A stretch of 64,000 nt of DNA, taken from Solibacillus silvestris_B. Lineage in GTDB: Bacteria; Bacillota; Bacilli; Bacillales_A; Planococcaceae. Made by a program: the position numbers and the translations under genes. The notes beneath the pieces are model-generated. The model was given only the letters and a program-made list of their open reading frames with translations, ran no database searches and had not been told where the DNA came from. Shown in pieces: positions 1-8,432 of the stretch (positions are counted from its first letter, which is position 1; each line of letters starts with the position of its first letter). The stretch spans positions 100,360-164,359 of the forward strand of contig NZ_JBQCJW010000008.1 of NCBI RefSeq assembly GCF_051967575.1. Reading direction: 5' to 3'.

Positions 1-445
1 CCAGGCAATTACCGGTGGCCATGAAAACATAGACCTTTCTCCAAAAGTGAAAATCGGCCAATTTTCGCAGCTTGCCTATCAAAGCTTGCCGCCGGAAACA
101 ATTTGGGGCTTTATGAAATCCCGAAGCGACTATAATGAAGCAATGATTCGAAGTGCTTTGCATCATATGCAATTCGATCAAAGTGATTTGCAAAAGAATA
201 TACAAGCATTAAGCGGCGGCGAACGTATTCGTCTGCTTTTAAGTGAACTATTTTTAGGTCGTTACAATGTGCTGTTATTGGACGAGCCGACAAACTTTCT
301 CGATATTGCAACTCGCAAAGCTCTAACAAACTTTATGCAAGCCTATGATGGGACAATTCTGTTTATCTCCCATGATGAATATTTTGTGCGCCAAGTAGCG
401 ACCCGCATTATAGCAATTCAGGATTTTTCTTTAGTGGAACAGTAA
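1..445 (+). CDS. ABC-F family ATPase, C-terminal part (cut by window edge)
   Basis: Only the end of the second ATPase domain is inside the window; the frame is open to base 2 and continues upstream. The GTG at 47 is an internal codon, not a start. Visible are the ABC signature LSGGE (about residues 56-60 counted from that GTG), Walker B LLLDEPTNFLD and an H-switch SHDE. There are no membrane segments, as expected for ABC-F proteins, which act on ribosomes and can protect them from antibiotics. Subfamily (Lsa/Vga/Msr resistance type or housekeeping type) cannot be decided without the N-terminal half and interdomain linker. It is followed by a terminator at 469-511. Confidence 0.85.
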   Translation, partial: QAITGGHENIDLSPKVKIGQFSQLAYQSLPPETIWGFMKSRSDYNEAMIRSALHHMQFDQSDLQKNIQALSGGERIRLLLSELFLGRYNVLLLDEPTNFLDIATRKALTNFMQAYDGTILFISHDEYFVRQVATRIIAIQDFSLVEQ

Positions 446-468
446 AACAGATAATATGCCAACATGAA

Positions 469-511
469 AACTACCTACAACGCGAATTATTCAGCGTTGC
501 GGGTAGTTTTT
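469..511 (+). terminator. Terminator after the ABC-F gene
   Basis: A 15-bp inverted repeat (469-483 with 494-508; one mismatch and one G-U pair) is followed by a run of T. It sits between convergent genes, so it may also end the minus-strand dehydrogenase transcript. Confidence 0.8.
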
Positions 512-517
512 GGCTAT

Positions 518-1657
518 TTACGGCTTTAATATGAACTTAATGCTCTGATCTTCATGATCGTGGAACATCCGGTATGCTTCGCTTGCTTCCGATAACGGCA
601 TTTTATGTGTAATAATTTCTGTCGGATCAATTTTCCCTTGAGCCACCATGTCATAAAGCATCGGACTGTAGTGGATGGCCGGTGCCTGTCCCATCTTTAC
701 CGTTACATTGCGTTCGAAAATATTGCCAAGCGGGAACATATTATACTTCGAACCATATACGCCCGTTAGTTGTATTGTTCCGAACTTCCTCGCTGCCTTA
801 ATGGCGACATCAATCGCACTTAATGTTCCGCCCTGCAGTTTTAGCTTTTGCTGTGCCTTTTCCATGAGCGACATTTTACCATCCATCCCTACACAGTCAA
901 TGACAACATCCGCTCCGCCTTTTGTAATTTCATGAAGATGATCCCCTACATCATCAAAATCATCAAAATTGAATATTTCCACGTTATTCTTCTGTTTCGC
1001 ATGATCAAGACGGTATGACAGCGGATCTACGACAAGCACGCGATTTGCCCCTTTCATCCAGGCAAATTTTTGCACCATTAAGCCAATCGGTCCTGAACCA
1101 AGCACAATGACCGTATCCCCTTTTTTTACCCCTGCATGCTCCACGCTCCAATATGCGGTCGGCAGCACATCCGATATAAACAATAATGCTTCATCCTCCA
1201 ATTCACAGGATTCCGGCACTTTAAACGGTATGAAATTCCCGTATGGTACACGCATATATTCAGCCTGGCCACCCGGAAAATCCCCATAACGCTCTGTATA
1301 CCCAAAATAAGCGCCCGAATCGATTTCCGGATTTTCATTGGAATTGTCGCATTGGCTTTCCATTTCGTTTTGACAGTAAAAGCATTCCCCGCAAGAAACG
1401 TTAAAAGGAATCACAACCCGGTCGCCTTTTTTCACCTTTGTCACATTAGGACCGACTTCTTCTACTATTCCCATCGGTTCATGGCCAATAATAAAGCCGT
1501 CTCTGGCCGGAACAGCTCCTCGGTATATATGGAGATCTGAACCACAAATAGCGGTTGAGGTAATGCGGACAATAATATCATCTGGCTTTTTAAGCTTTGC
1601 ATCCGGAACTTCTTTCACTTCCACTTTTTTCGCGCCTTGATAAGTTACTGCTTTCAA
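518..1657 (-). CDS. Zinc-dependent medium-chain alcohol dehydrogenase
   Basis: 379-residue MDR-family oxidoreductase, likely NAD-dependent, cytoplasmic. Catalytic zinc ligands are visible as C38 (CGSDLH) and H59-E60 (GHE). A structural zinc lobe has four cysteines (C89, C92, C95, C103). The Rossmann motif GSGPIG lies near residue 187. The sequence resembles the glutathione-independent formaldehyde/threonine dehydrogenase-like branch common in Bacillales; the actual substrate is not evident. The start is TTG at 1655-1657, chosen because AGGAGGG lies 6 bases upstream and the N-terminus MKAVTYQG is typical of the family. It appears to be monocistronic and converges on the ABC-F gene. Confidence 0.85.
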   Translation of the reverse strand: MKAVTYQGAKKVEVKEVPDAKLKKPDDIIVRITSTAICGSDLHIYRGAVPARDGFIIGHEPMGIVEEVGPNVTKVKKGDRVVIPFNVSCGECFYCQNEMESQCDNSNENPEIDSGAYFGYTERYGDFPGGQAEYMRVPYGNFIPFKVPESCELEDEALLFISDVLPTAYWSVEHAGVKKGDTVIVLGSGPIGLMVQKFAWMKGANRVLVVDPLSYRLDHAKQKNNVEIFNFDDFDDVGDHLHEITKGGADVVIDCVGMDGKMSLMEKAQQKLKLQGGTLSAIDVAIKAARKFGTIQLTGVYGSKYNMFPLGNIFERNVTVKMGQAPAIHYSPMLYDMVAQGKIDPTEIITHKMPLSEASEAYRMFHDHEDQSIKFILKP

Positions 1658-1863
1658 ATAGATCCCTCCTGCTGGAAAAAGTATTAGAATTCAACTTCAA
1701 TAAGTCATTCTTTAATCTGTTTACCCTCATAGCAGGAAAATATACGTTAAAGAACAAAAGGCTAAAGCGTATAAGGATTATTTATCATGTCTATTTTAAA
1801 GAATCCTCGAATTCAGCCCACCATTAAGTTACGCTGTTTTTTGCGGAATCCCGATAGCAGCAG

Positions 1864-1897
1864 TAAAGCACTAATCCGCTATGGAATCAGTGCTTTA
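1864..1897 (-). terminator. Stem-loop after bpsB, possible terminator
   Basis: Inverted repeat of about 14 bp with one bulge around a 5-base loop, just downstream of the bpsB stop. The U-tract on the minus strand is poor, so termination is an inference from position. Confidence 0.45.
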
Positions 1898-1906
1898 TTA
1901 TACATA

Positions 1907-2419
1907 TTAAATGTTCCGTTGTTCAGGCGCAGCGTAGTCCGTCGCTTCTTTTAGCGCTCTTTCCTCTATCGGAATACGGATCGAGAGGATAATGAAGTTT
2001 AAAATTGTAAAACAAATAGCTGTGACATACGCTTGGAACATGAGGGGGAGCACAGCAATTTCTAGACATACGACTAAATAATTGGGATGCCGGATATAGG
2101 AATACGGACCTTTGACGACAACATTGGCACCTGGCAAAACAATGATTTTCGTATTCCAAAACGTTCCAAGCGAAAGTAAACACCATACCCTTAACAGCTG
2201 CAATAGTAAAAATACAAACAACAAGGCATAATGCGGTGTAAAAATGGATTTATAATAGAGCACTTCTATAAAAAGGCTTACAAAAAAGGCTGCATGCAAC
2301 AAAATCATCAACGGATAATGCGATGCCCCGACTTCATAGGCCCCTTTGGCGAGCATTGATTTTTCATTTCTTTTTGCTATAAACAATTCCACTAATCTTT
2401 GAGCGACAACAAAAGCCAT
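1907..2419 (-). CDS. bpsB: Isoprenylcysteine methyltransferase-like membrane methyltransferase (BpsB-type)
   Basis: 170-residue membrane protein of the ICMT/phosphatidylethanolamine methyltransferase fold, with about four hydrophobic segments. The C-terminal block GPYSYIRHPNYL followed by IPIEERAL (an E-E-R cluster) is the SAM-binding signature of this family. It lies 19 bases downstream of the type III polyketide synthase in the same direction, as in the B. subtilis bpsA-bpsB (ypbQ) pair, where BpsB O-methylates alkylpyrones made by BpsA. The same function is inferred here from family plus neighbour. Confidence 0.82.
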   Translation of the reverse strand: MAFVVAQRLVELFIAKRNEKSMLAKGAYEVGASHYPLMILLHAAFFVSLFIEVLYYKSIFTPHYALLFVFLLLQLLRVWCLLSLGTFWNTKIIVLPGANVVVKGPYSYIRHPNYLVVCLEIAVLPLMFQAYVTAICFTILNFIILSIRIPIEERALKEATDYAAPEQRNI

Positions 2420-2438
2420 TATGAAGTGGAAAATCAGT

Positions 2439-3527
2439 TCACTCCCCCCATTCCAGCAACACTACTTCACCACTAAAACCAGGACCTAAAGCTACTAATA
2501 AGCCCAGCGTATTCAATTTGCTTTTCTTAAGCATAAATTGTTCCAAAACGTAAAAGACCGTTGGGGAAGACATATTTCCATGATTTTTTAATATTTCACG
2601 TGAAACATTCGTATGGTTTTTCGTTAATTGCAATGCATCTTCATAAGCATTTAACACTTTTTTCCCGCCAGGATGTGCAACGAAATTAACGATTTGCTCT
2701 ACTGGTACATTACAGGCGCTTAAAAATTCATGGATAAAAGGACCAAGCCAGTTTGAAATAATACTCGGGATGCTTTTGGAAAATACAACATGTAATCCGC
2801 CATTTTTCACATTCCAGCCCATTACATCTTCCGAATTCGGCATCCACTTCGATCTACGGCCAACGATATGCGGTGTCAATACATCCTGTTCAAGCTCCAC
2901 ATGATCGCCACAAACAAGTGCACAAGCTGCTCCATCCGCGAACAGCGATGTCCCTACTAAGTTGCTTTTTGTATAGTCATCCTTCTGGAACGTTAAGCTG
3001 CATAGTTCCACACATACTACGAGAACTTTAGCGTTTGGATATGCTTTGCAATAATCGTAAGCCCTGCTAATTCCGGCCGCTCCCCCAGCACAACCAAGTC
3101 CCCATATAGGCATTCTGACAATTTGATCTGAGAAGGGGAGCAAATTCATGATACGGGCATCGATGCTTGGTGTTGAAATCCCTGTGCTGCTGACGAAAAT
3201 TATTGCATCAATGTCCCCCGCGGAAATATCGTTTCGTAAAAAAGAGCGATTCGTTAAACATCTATTAATGACTTCGACACTATACCGGGCAGCTATATCA
3301 ATATAGAGCGAATTGCGTTCTTCAAAGGTATGCTCTTCACGGTACCAATCAGGCGGAACACAAAAATTCCGTCTTTCGATTTCGCCATTCTCAAAAACTT
3401 TTAATAACCGTTCTAACCTTGAGATTTTGTTTTGAAAAAGCTCTTTCGTCAATTGCTCAATATTGGACTGGGCTAATGAAAAGGGTGGCGTATATGTACT
3501 AACCGAGGCGATTTTAGGAATAATCAT
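2439..3527 (-). CDS. bpsA: Type III polyketide synthase (chalcone/stilbene synthase family)
   Basis: 362-residue homodimer-type ketosynthase expected to extend fatty acyl-CoA with malonyl-CoA to alkylpyrones or alkylresorcinols. The catalytic triad is visible: C146 in GLGCAGGA, H285 in FVAHPGG and N318 in HGNMSSPT. Length is normal for the family. It forms a two-gene operon with the downstream methyltransferase. The start ATG has an AAGGAG-type site just upstream. A parS-like 16-mer (2592-2607) lies inside the gene. In B. subtilis the products are membrane lipids affecting antibiotic tolerance; that role is not shown by this sequence. Confidence 0.88.
   Translation of the reverse strand: MIIPKIASVSTYTPPFSLAQSNIEQLTKELFQNKISRLERLLKVFENGEIERRNFCVPPDWYREEHTFEERNSLYIDIAARYSVEVINRCLTNRSFLRNDISAGDIDAIIFVSSTGISTPSIDARIMNLLPFSDQIVRMPIWGLGCAGGAAGISRAYDYCKAYPNAKVLVVCVELCSLTFQKDDYTKSNLVGTSLFADGAACALVCGDHVELEQDVLTPHIVGRRSKWMPNSEDVMGWNVKNGGLHVVFSKSIPSIISNWLGPFIHEFLSACNVPVEQIVNFVAHPGGKKVLNAYEDALQLTKNHTNVSREILKNHGNMSSPTVFYVLEQFMLKKSKLNTLGLLVALGPGFSGEVVLLEWGE
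2592..2607. promoter_or_regulatory. parS-like ParB-binding site inside bpsA
   Basis: TATTTCACGTGAAACA matches the parS consensus TGTTTCACGTGAAACA at 15 of 16 positions, including the whole central palindrome. It lies about 41 kb from the perfect parS in parB. Coding constraint could explain part of the match, so binding is an inference. Confidence 0.65.
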
Positions 3528-3682
3528 TTCTCCTTATGCTCATTACTTTCTACCAATGTATTTTAAAATCAACGGAAATATACAAAAGCAACATAGACTT
3601 TTATCGTTAATGCTGAGTTGTAATTGCAGCAGAAACAATTTGAATAGAATCAGTTTTTATGAATCATTGATTGAATGTAAAA

Positions 3683-3709
3683 TAGCACTGTCCATTATAG
3701 ACAGTGCTA
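3683..3709 (-). terminator. Terminator between cotD and bpsA
   Basis: Perfect 10-bp stem (3683-3692 with 3700-3709), followed on the minus strand by TTTTA. It lies between the cotD stop and the bpsA start. About 90 bases separate it from cotD; nothing else is seen in 3528-3800. Confidence 0.7.
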
Positions 3710-3800
3710 TCATTATTTTAAATTGGAATTTTTACGCTAAGCTGATCAGATAATCCTTAATTATCAACGCTGGAAATTATAGAATAGGTTAATGGATTGT

Positions 3801-4139
3801 TTACCAGCCTCTCCGTTTTGAACAACCACAGCCGCCGCCCGGCCTAAACGGCGTTCCGCACATTGTATTCGTCTCGAAACATTCATTCATTACAGATTCC
3901 GTATGAGGGAAATAGTGCTGATTATTAATATATTGCTGGTTAACAGTCGTTAAATGGGATGGGTGAATATGTGGTACGACCATGTTTGTTACGTTTCTTT
4001 GTACATATTGTCTTGTCGGTGATATTTGGGGAGATGCGAATTGAGTAGGAGCCGTCTGTGCCGGCAATTGCTGAGCATAGCCTGGAAACCCTTGATCTCT
4101 GTCTTCGTCAAATGAGCCAAACCAATTTCGATTAACCAA
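3801..4139 (-). CDS. cotD: Inner spore coat protein CotD-like
   Basis: 112-residue spore coat protein. The central block VVPHIHPSHLTTVNQQY and HYFPHT closely follows B. subtilis CotD (IVPHIHP-H-T-VN, HYFPHT). The N-terminal 45 residues are Q/P/T-rich and the C-terminus ends in a GGGCGCSKRR cysteine/glycine tail, both extensions relative to the short B. subtilis protein. The start is TTG at 4137-4139 with GGAGG 6 bases upstream. A sequence fitting the mother-cell sigma-K -10 consensus lies upstream, consistent with late sporulation expression. Confidence 0.85.
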   Translation of the reverse strand: MVNRNWFGSFDEDRDQGFPGYAQQLPAQTAPTQFASPQISPTRQYVQRNVTNMVVPHIHPSHLTTVNQQYINNQHYFPHTESVMNECFETNTMCGTPFRPGGGCGCSKRRGW

Positions 4140-4175
4140 TTATATCCTCCTTCCTTATTCGTATTGTATCTTTAC

Positions 4176-4184
4176 TAACGTATG
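4176..4184 (-). promoter_or_regulatory. Possible sigma-K -10 element for cotD
   Basis: On the minus strand the bases read CATACGTTA, fitting the CATANNNTA -10 consensus of sigma-K, about 37 bases upstream of the cotD start. No clear -35 AC element was found, so this is tentative. Confidence 0.4.
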
Positions 4185-4317
4185 AAAAGTTCCGCAGATG
4201 AACTATTTACTCGCCTATTGTTGCAGCATAATTTTTTAAATTTAATACGAATTTCAATGAGTATTAAAACGCAACTACTTCTAATACGGATTATCAAAAA
4301 TGGTTTGGTGAAACAAA

Positions 4318-4443
4318 TGACGGAATATTCGCAGCGCAAGTCGTACCCTGGAAATAGACTTAATAAACCTATCGTTCAGGGTACTTTCGTATATGAGGCG
4401 AAAAAGGCAATTGGGCAAACGAAACGAAAACGGAAATTTTAAT
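4318..4443 (+). CDS. Possible 41-residue basic small protein
   Basis: The frame starts MTEYSQRKSYPGNRLN and ends KKAIGQTKRKRKF, strongly basic, without a recognised family. The upstream ribosome-binding site is weak (GGTGAAAC). It converges on the 3' end of helD. It may be a real small protein or a chance frame; kept because its composition is unlike the random frames around it. Confidence 0.25.
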
Positions 4444-4482
4444 CTTCCAAATCATTTTTTGCTCTTTTACCTATATCCGATT

Positions 4483-6831
4483 TTAATAATCCAATTCCAT
4501 ACGGATCGAGTTCTCCTGTACAGCCTTTTGCAGAAATGGACTCGGTTTGCCTACACTGTAAAGCTGCAGCTCGTGCATTGCCCTTGTACAAGCGGTATAG
4601 AAAATTCTGCGCAAGCTTTCTTCTCCATATATTTGTTCCGCTGCATCGTAAATAATGACCGCCTCAAATTCAATGCCCTTTGCTAAATAAGTAGGGATTA
4701 CTACAACCCCCTGTTCATATTCCGCCGAGCTATATTTCAGTAGCTTGATGCCATCGATTTGGTTCATCAAAGCCTCAAATGCAGCCTTGCTTTGCTCCGC
4801 CGAAATACATATGATTGCAATGCTTTCATAGCCTTCGCTTTGCAAAGCAGATACTTTGGATTGAATGCAGCGATGCAATTCGGTATGATTTTTTACTTCT
4901 GTCAGCACCGGCAGCTCGCCCGCACGTTCAAATGGTATGATTTTTTCGCCATTCGCGATGAGGCTGCTCGTAAATTCGATAATTGGCTTTGTCGAACGGT
5001 AGCTGCGACTCATATTAATTACTTCTGTTTGATTTTCTCCATATAAATTATTAAGTACTTGGAAATCAGCAATTTCACTCGCATGAGCAAAAATTGCCTG
5101 ATTAAAATCTCCTAGCACTGTCATTTGGGCTGAGGGGAACAAGCGCTTTAAAAATTCGAATTGAAATGGGGAATAATCCTGTGCTTCATCAATGAGAATA
5201 TGCTTTATCGAGCGATTCGTTTGAAAGCCCTGAATCAATTCCTGCAATAATAAAAATGGTGTCGCGTCCTCATAATACAGTTTTCCCTCTCCCAGCATTT
5301 GAAGTGTGGCTTGGCAAATTTCCCCCCATTCCTCTGGTACTTCCACCTTTAGTTGCCTCATCAATAACGGATCAGAAAAAAGCTGCTTATATACCCCTTC
5401 TATATCAATGAAATCAAGGGCTTGAACTCGCTTTTTCAATGGTTTCAGTTTTTGACGGACGATGACTCGAATAAGCGCTTCATGATCCATCTCGTAATCT
5501 GCCATCTCCTCCCGCGCAAAGCCCTTTTTCTCCGCCAAATATTTATGGATTTTATGAGAGGTTTCATTGCTGAGCAGCTCGATCTCCTCTTCTGCCCATG
5601 GTTTCAAACGTTCAACCTTCTCTATTTCCTTTATGTGATTCATTAGCCATTCTTTTAGCTTTTCCAGTCTGCCATGGAAATTCAATGAAATATCGTTCCC
5701 ATAAAACCTATTTGCCAGTTGTTGCGCCGGGACAATGACGTTCCCCCTGAACTTTATATCTTTAAATAGCATGCCTGACTTCTCTAATGTTTCCCGGTAT
5801 AATTTAATTGCCTCAAAGAAATGGCCTGATGCTTTAAAACGTATTCCTTTAATCCTTGTTTTATACGAAGATGTATTTGATGCTGTCAACACATACTCTA
5901 ACTGGTCAAATGGATTTTCCAGCTGGAATTCTTTGCTCAGCCGATGATCCAAATATTCCTGGAATGTAACCTGCTGCATATTTTCTTCACCAAGTTCTGG
6001 CAGCACATTGGAAACATAGCTGTTAAACATGGCGTTCGGCGAAAACAATACAATTTGGTCCGCTTTTAAATGGTCCCTGTATTTATATAGCAAAAACGCT
6101 ATTCTCTGAAGCGCTGCGGATGTTTTCCCGCTGCCGGCCGCCCCTTGCACAATAAGCAAACGCCCTTGATCATGGCGAATAATACGATTCTGCTCTTTCT
6201 GAATCGTCGCCACAATATTTTGCATATACTTATCCGTGCCTTTTCCAAGCACCTGCTGTAAAATTTCGTCGCCGATTGTGATGCTCGTATCAAACATAGA
6301 TTGCAATTTACGTGCGCGTATAACATATTGCCACTTTTTTTCTAGCTCTCCATAAATCATTCCACCTGGCGTTTTATACTGTGCAGGACCTGGTTCATAA
6401 TCATAGTAGACGCTGGAAATCGGTGCCCTCCAGTCATAAATGAGAAAATCTTCTTTACTTTCATCCATTAGGGAGGAAATGCCAATGTAAATATGCTCCT
6501 CGGCTGTATATCCCTCTTCAAGAAAATCTATTCGTCCGAAATAGGGAACTGTCTGCATGCGGCGCAACGTTGCCAGCCGCTTTGCCACGTGACTGTACGT
6601 ACTTTGGCTAACAGATAGAGCTTGTGTTTCCTGTCTTAAGCTAATAATCGTTTCAAGAAAATCATCAAATGTATCTGTATTCACTTTGATTTCATCCCAA
6701 AAATGCTTGCGGATATTTACCACTTCATTTTTGGAATTGGACATTTCCGATTCTACTTGAAGTATTTGGTCTGTAATAACACGCGTAACATCATTCAAAC
6801 GTTTTTGTTCCTCTAGGAAATCCACATGCAT
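4483..6831 (-). CDS. helD: HelD-like helicase (RNA polymerase recycling factor)
   Basis: About 782-residue UvrD/Rep-like superfamily 1 ATPase. HelD inserts into the channels of RNA polymerase and uses ATP to release stalled polymerase from nucleic acid. Seen: a charged N-terminal arm (first ~60 residues), Walker A GAAGSGKT near residue 230, a Walker B-type LIDEAQDYSPFQ, GDFNQAIF, SYRST and a C-terminal TRAMHEL motif VI. Length matches Bacillus HelD (YvgS). The start ATG at 6829-6831 is preferred over the GTG at 6840 because GAGGAG lies 8 bases upstream. It stands alone between unrelated genes. Confidence 0.88.
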   Translation of the reverse strand: MHVDFLEEQKRLNDVTRVITDQILQVESEMSNSKNEVVNIRKHFWDEIKVNTDTFDDFLETIISLRQETQALSVSQSTYSHVAKRLATLRRMQTVPYFGRIDFLEEGYTAEEHIYIGISSLMDESKEDFLIYDWRAPISSVYYDYEPGPAQYKTPGGMIYGELEKKWQYVIRARKLQSMFDTSITIGDEILQQVLGKGTDKYMQNIVATIQKEQNRIIRHDQGRLLIVQGAAGSGKTSAALQRIAFLLYKYRDHLKADQIVLFSPNAMFNSYVSNVLPELGEENMQQVTFQEYLDHRLSKEFQLENPFDQLEYVLTASNTSSYKTRIKGIRFKASGHFFEAIKLYRETLEKSGMLFKDIKFRGNVIVPAQQLANRFYGNDISLNFHGRLEKLKEWLMNHIKEIEKVERLKPWAEEEIELLSNETSHKIHKYLAEKKGFAREEMADYEMDHEALIRVIVRQKLKPLKKRVQALDFIDIEGVYKQLFSDPLLMRQLKVEVPEEWGEICQATLQMLGEGKLYYEDATPFLLLQELIQGFQTNRSIKHILIDEAQDYSPFQFEFLKRLFPSAQMTVLGDFNQAIFAHASEIADFQVLNNLYGENQTEVINMSRSYRSTKPIIEFTSSLIANGEKIIPFERAGELPVLTEVKNHTELHRCIQSKVSALQSEGYESIAIICISAEQSKAAFEALMNQIDGIKLLKYSSAEYEQGVVVIPTYLAKGIEFEAVIIYDAAEQIYGEESLRRIFYTACTRAMHELQLYSVGKPSPFLQKAVQENSIRMELDY

Positions 6832-7168
6832 AGCATTCACTCCTCTGAATTATTTAAGTGTTGACTAATGGAGAAATATCATATATAATTAAAATAGGGA
6901 TAATATACACTAATAATGTATTTAATGCATATCTATATAAATTTATCATTTGTATGCACTTTTTTCAATGAATTTAATACGATTTTTATAAAAATAAAAT
7001 GAAAAACTCCTAAATACCGCTTTAGGAGTTTTTTTATTTGCCCTTATCCTCACGACAAGTATAAGGGCGTTTTCCTTCTAAACTTTATAATTGCAGAAGC
7101 GAAATCGATACGGTATTTACGATGCAGATTCTTTCTGAAGGCGCAAAGCTGAACACAAAGGAACGCAG
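6832..7168. other. helD upstream region with a possible gene remnant
   Basis: AT-rich sequence (6840-7000) likely contains the helD promoter. A terminator lies at 7002-7033. From about 7071 to 7172 an open plus-strand frame without a start codon reads FTMQILSEGAKLNTKERS before two stops. It looks like the end of a former gene, but no family is recognised. Confidence 0.3.
7002..7033 (-). terminator. Terminator downstream of the GNAT gene
   Basis: Perfect 13-bp A5/T5-flanked stem (7002-7014 with 7021-7033) around a 6-base loop. It is symmetrical and can act on both strands. The only transcript aimed at it is the minus-strand acetyltransferase, 136 bases upstream. Confidence 0.75.
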
Positions 7169-7717
7169 CTAATAGGCTGAATGTAATATAAAGCCCATTT
7201 CTATGCGTACTTCATGATTCTTTACATCTTCGTTTGTGTAGGAGATTGTGTTTAATCCAATCAGTTCAAAACCATTTTTTAAATAAAACTGGACAGCTGG
7301 ATAATTGGCTGTTTGCGTTTCCAATGTTATCGACCTTACTCCTAGTTCGGCCGCTCTCTTTTTAGCTGCTTCAATTAATGTTCTACCGATACCCATTTTC
7401 TTGAATCGTTCGTCAACATATAAATCATGGATTAATAATGTGTTGTTCCATTCCATTTGCTGAATTACTATAACGGCACATTCTTCGCCATCAACTTCCC
7501 CTACATAAACTTCCGAACCTTCTTTATATGGTTCAAAAATTTCTTCCTCCATTTTTTTCACAAAAGGGGCATCAAATCGTTCTTCGTTTAAAATGAAAAT
7601 CCAGCCATTCTCTTTTCTTTCCATGCGGATATTATAATATTGTTCTGATGTATACTTATAAAATACTTTTTTACCTGCCGGATAGTCTTGTTGATATATT
7701 TGCCTTACAGTAAGCAT
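7169..7717 (-). CDS. GNAT acetyltransferase, streptothricin acetyltransferase-like
   Basis: 182-residue GNAT enzyme transferring acetyl from acetyl-CoA to an amine. Acetyl-CoA motif A is visible as FKKMGIGRTLIEAAKKRA (about residues 107-125). It is followed by LETQTANYPAVQFYLKNGF and a serine/tyrosine tail. The tail pattern LETQ-N--A--FY---GF resembles the SatA/Sat4 streptothricin acetyltransferases of Bacillus, but the substrate cannot be fixed from this. GGAG lies upstream of the start ATG at 7715-7717. It is monocistronic with its own terminator. Confidence 0.75.
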   Translation of the reverse strand: MLTVRQIYQQDYPAGKKVFYKYTSEQYYNIRMERKENGWIFILNEERFDAPFVKKMEEEIFEPYKEGSEVYVGEVDGEECAVIVIQQMEWNNTLLIHDLYVDERFKKMGIGRTLIEAAKKRAAELGVRSITLETQTANYPAVQFYLKNGFELIGLNTISYTNEDVKNHEVRIEMGFILHSAY

Positions 7718-7891
7718 GCTTATGTCTCCTTATATAAATCCCGATTATTATAGGATCGTTCTCTTCTCTGTACAAATATCCGTTAAAATAAAAACTCTTT
7801 TTTGGAGGGGATTTTAATTTATATACGTAAGTCTAGTTTTTACAATATTATATATGTTATAAACGAGAATTTCATTTGAAGGAGGAAAATC

Positions 7892-8320
7892 ATGTTTAAA
7901 ATAGGCAGTATATTTATCCCGGTCACAAATATTGAAGAATCTACAAAATGGTATGAAAAATTCCTTGGTGTAAAAGTAATTGAACGTTGGGAAGATGGCG
8001 TCGGGTTTTATTTGCCGACAGGATCAACACAATTGGCCTTGGTAAAAGTTGAAACTACGCAACCTACTGAATTTACTGCAAAGGGTAACGAGAAAAATTC
8101 CTATTATAATTTTATTGTTGACGATATTGAAACTGCCCACCAGCATTTTAAAAACAATAATATCGCTATTACCGAACTTGACGATTTTGGCGGTATGAAG
8201 TGTTTCGATTTCTTCGACTTGGATGGCAACCCGTTTAGCGTGGTAAATGAAGTTGACGGTTCTCCTTACCATTCGGATAATATTAGAAAAATGCAGGAAA
8301 GCGATATAAAGAATAAGTGA
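7892..8320 (+). CDS. VOC family (glyoxalase/bleomycin resistance) protein
   Basis: 142-residue vicinal-oxygen-chelate protein with two beta-alpha-beta-beta-beta halves. It begins MFKIGSIFIPVTNIEES-KWYEKFLG, typical of the first half. The second half starts near YYNFIVDDIETAHQHF and ends DLDGNPFSVVNE, carrying the E/D metal-side residue. Members are dioxygenases, lyases or antibiotic-binding proteins; the function here is unknown. GGAGG lies 8 bases before the ATG. It is followed 112 bases later by a membrane protein gene in the same direction. Confidence 0.78.
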   Translation: MFKIGSIFIPVTNIEESTKWYEKFLGVKVIERWEDGVGFYLPTGSTQLALVKVETTQPTEFTAKGNEKNSYYNFIVDDIETAHQHFKNNNIAITELDDFGGMKCFDFFDLDGNPFSVVNEVDGSPYHSDNIRKMQESDIKNK

Positions 8321-8394
8321 CTATTTCTTAAAACATATTAACATCCATATATTTTTTGCCTTTCGATTATATGTTTTAAATACTTTATGAAGGG

Positions 8395-8428
8395 TATCCA
8401 CTTATGACATATTCGTTTGGAGTGGATA
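8395..8428 (+). promoter_or_regulatory. Inverted repeat covering the ribosome-binding site of the next gene
   Basis: TATCCACT (8395-8402) is exactly complementary to AGTGGATA (8421-8428). The right arm overlaps the Shine-Dalgarno sequence GGAGTGG (8419-8425), 5-8 bases before the ATG at 8433. In RNA the hairpin would mask the site, suggesting translational control; this is inference. Confidence 0.45.
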
Positions 8429-8432
8429 TTAT

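Larger units (their letters stand above)
4140..4482. other. cotD-helD intergenic stretch
   Basis: 343 bases hold the cotD control region and one short plus-strand reading frame (4318-4443). The longer version of that frame, opening at 4182, overlaps the cotD promoter and looks accidental. No terminator for helD was recognised. Confidence 0.5.

Noticed and set aside
3463..3753. 96-codon plus-strand frame
   Set aside because: Starts inside bpsA on the opposite strand and runs through a terminator; low-complexity hydrophobic ending.
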